NCBI GenBank assembly: GCA_949317995.1
Contig: OX439042.1
Span: 17,835,174-17,899,173, forward strand
DNA: 64,000 nt
Direction of reading: 5' to 3'
From: Acholoe squamosa
Lineage: Eukaryota > Annelida > Polychaeta > Phyllodocida > Polynoidae
In this document: positions 63,926-64,000 of the stretch, in pieces
Numbering within the stretch: the first letter of the stretch is position 1
Layout of the letters: each line of letters opens with the position of its first letter
Program-made: the position numbers and the translations under genes
The notes under the pieces: model-generated
What the model saw: the letters and a program-made list of their open reading frames with translations, nothing else
Database searches by the model: none
What the model was told of the DNA's origin: nothing

Positions 63926-64000
63926 GAGTGAGTAATAGTTGTTTAACGCCATTTCGACAGCTAAGGTCATATTCATGGCGAGAACTACGTTACACAATTT
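63926..64000 (-). mobile_element. SINE-B, cut by the window edge
   Basis: GAGTGAGTAATAGTTG and GTTTAACGCCATTTCGACAG followed by the TTCATGGCGAGAAC phrase. Confidence 0.88.

Noticed and set aside
1..64000. tRNA-type A and B boxes in the SINE heads
   Set aside because: I looked for a GGTTCGANTCC-like B box in SINE-A, B and C heads and found none convincing, so I do not call them tRNA-derived. 5S-type boxes were not convincing either.

Overview
This is eukaryotic, intron-bearing, AT-rich animal DNA, most likely lophotrochozoan. A mollusc is my first guess and a brachiopod or annelid is possible. The reasons are the abundance of I/Nimb-type LINEs, Ty3/Gypsy elements, tailed SINE families and MITEs, and one split host gene with a typical metazoan Cys-loop receptor exon plan. 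No tRNA, rRNA, CRISPR array or prokaryotic operon is visible.

Layout. 1-7.8 kb: a broken + strand I-superfamily LINE (called LINE-0) carrying a SINE and an antisense LINE fragment. 8.9-16.7 kb: a decayed tandem array of about 2.6-kb units, invaded by SINEs and by a CR1-like LINE (LINE-3, 13.1-15.7 kb). 19.0-30.75 kb: an 11.6-kb Ty3/Gypsy element (minus strand) sitting inside a SINE. It carries an extra 982-aa zinc-finger ORF after pol, preceded by a CpG-rich promoter-like spacer. 31.2-37.5 kb: the 3' half of a glycine/GABA-receptor-like anion channel gene (+ strand, five exons seen). Its intron after the 138-bp exon begins with about 17 tandem copies of the exon end plus its splice donor. 38.4-38.7 kb: an NRF1-site promoter and candidate first exon of an unknown gene. 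A possible terminal exon lies at 44.55 kb. 42-44.4 kb: copies of a third SINE family (SINE-C) around a decayed gene fragment. 46.4-51.9 kb: minus-strand LINE-2 (I/Nimb). 51.9-56.6 kb: minus-strand LINE-1 (I/Nimb) with three SINE insertions. 57.4-63.6 kb: remains of a second LTR-element-like unit (pol fragment, foldback element, zinc-finger ORF, candidate LTR) with several SINEs.

How the parts work together. SINE-A and SINE-B share one body but end in different 3' tails, (AATC)n and (ACTC)n. The SINE-A tail matches the 3' end of LINE-1. SINE-C occurs with two tails, and one of them matches the 3' end of LINE-2. The window therefore holds two SINE-LINE partner pairs and direct signs of tail exchange. 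Target-site duplications of 12-15 bp at most SINEs allow the insertion order to be read, including a Gypsy element nested in a SINE and SINEs nested in a SINE, in LINEs, in MITEs and in a foldback element.

Names such as SINE-A or LINE-1 are local labels. SINE strand is given head to tail, with the head being the GGGCTTCCCTAGCCC end.
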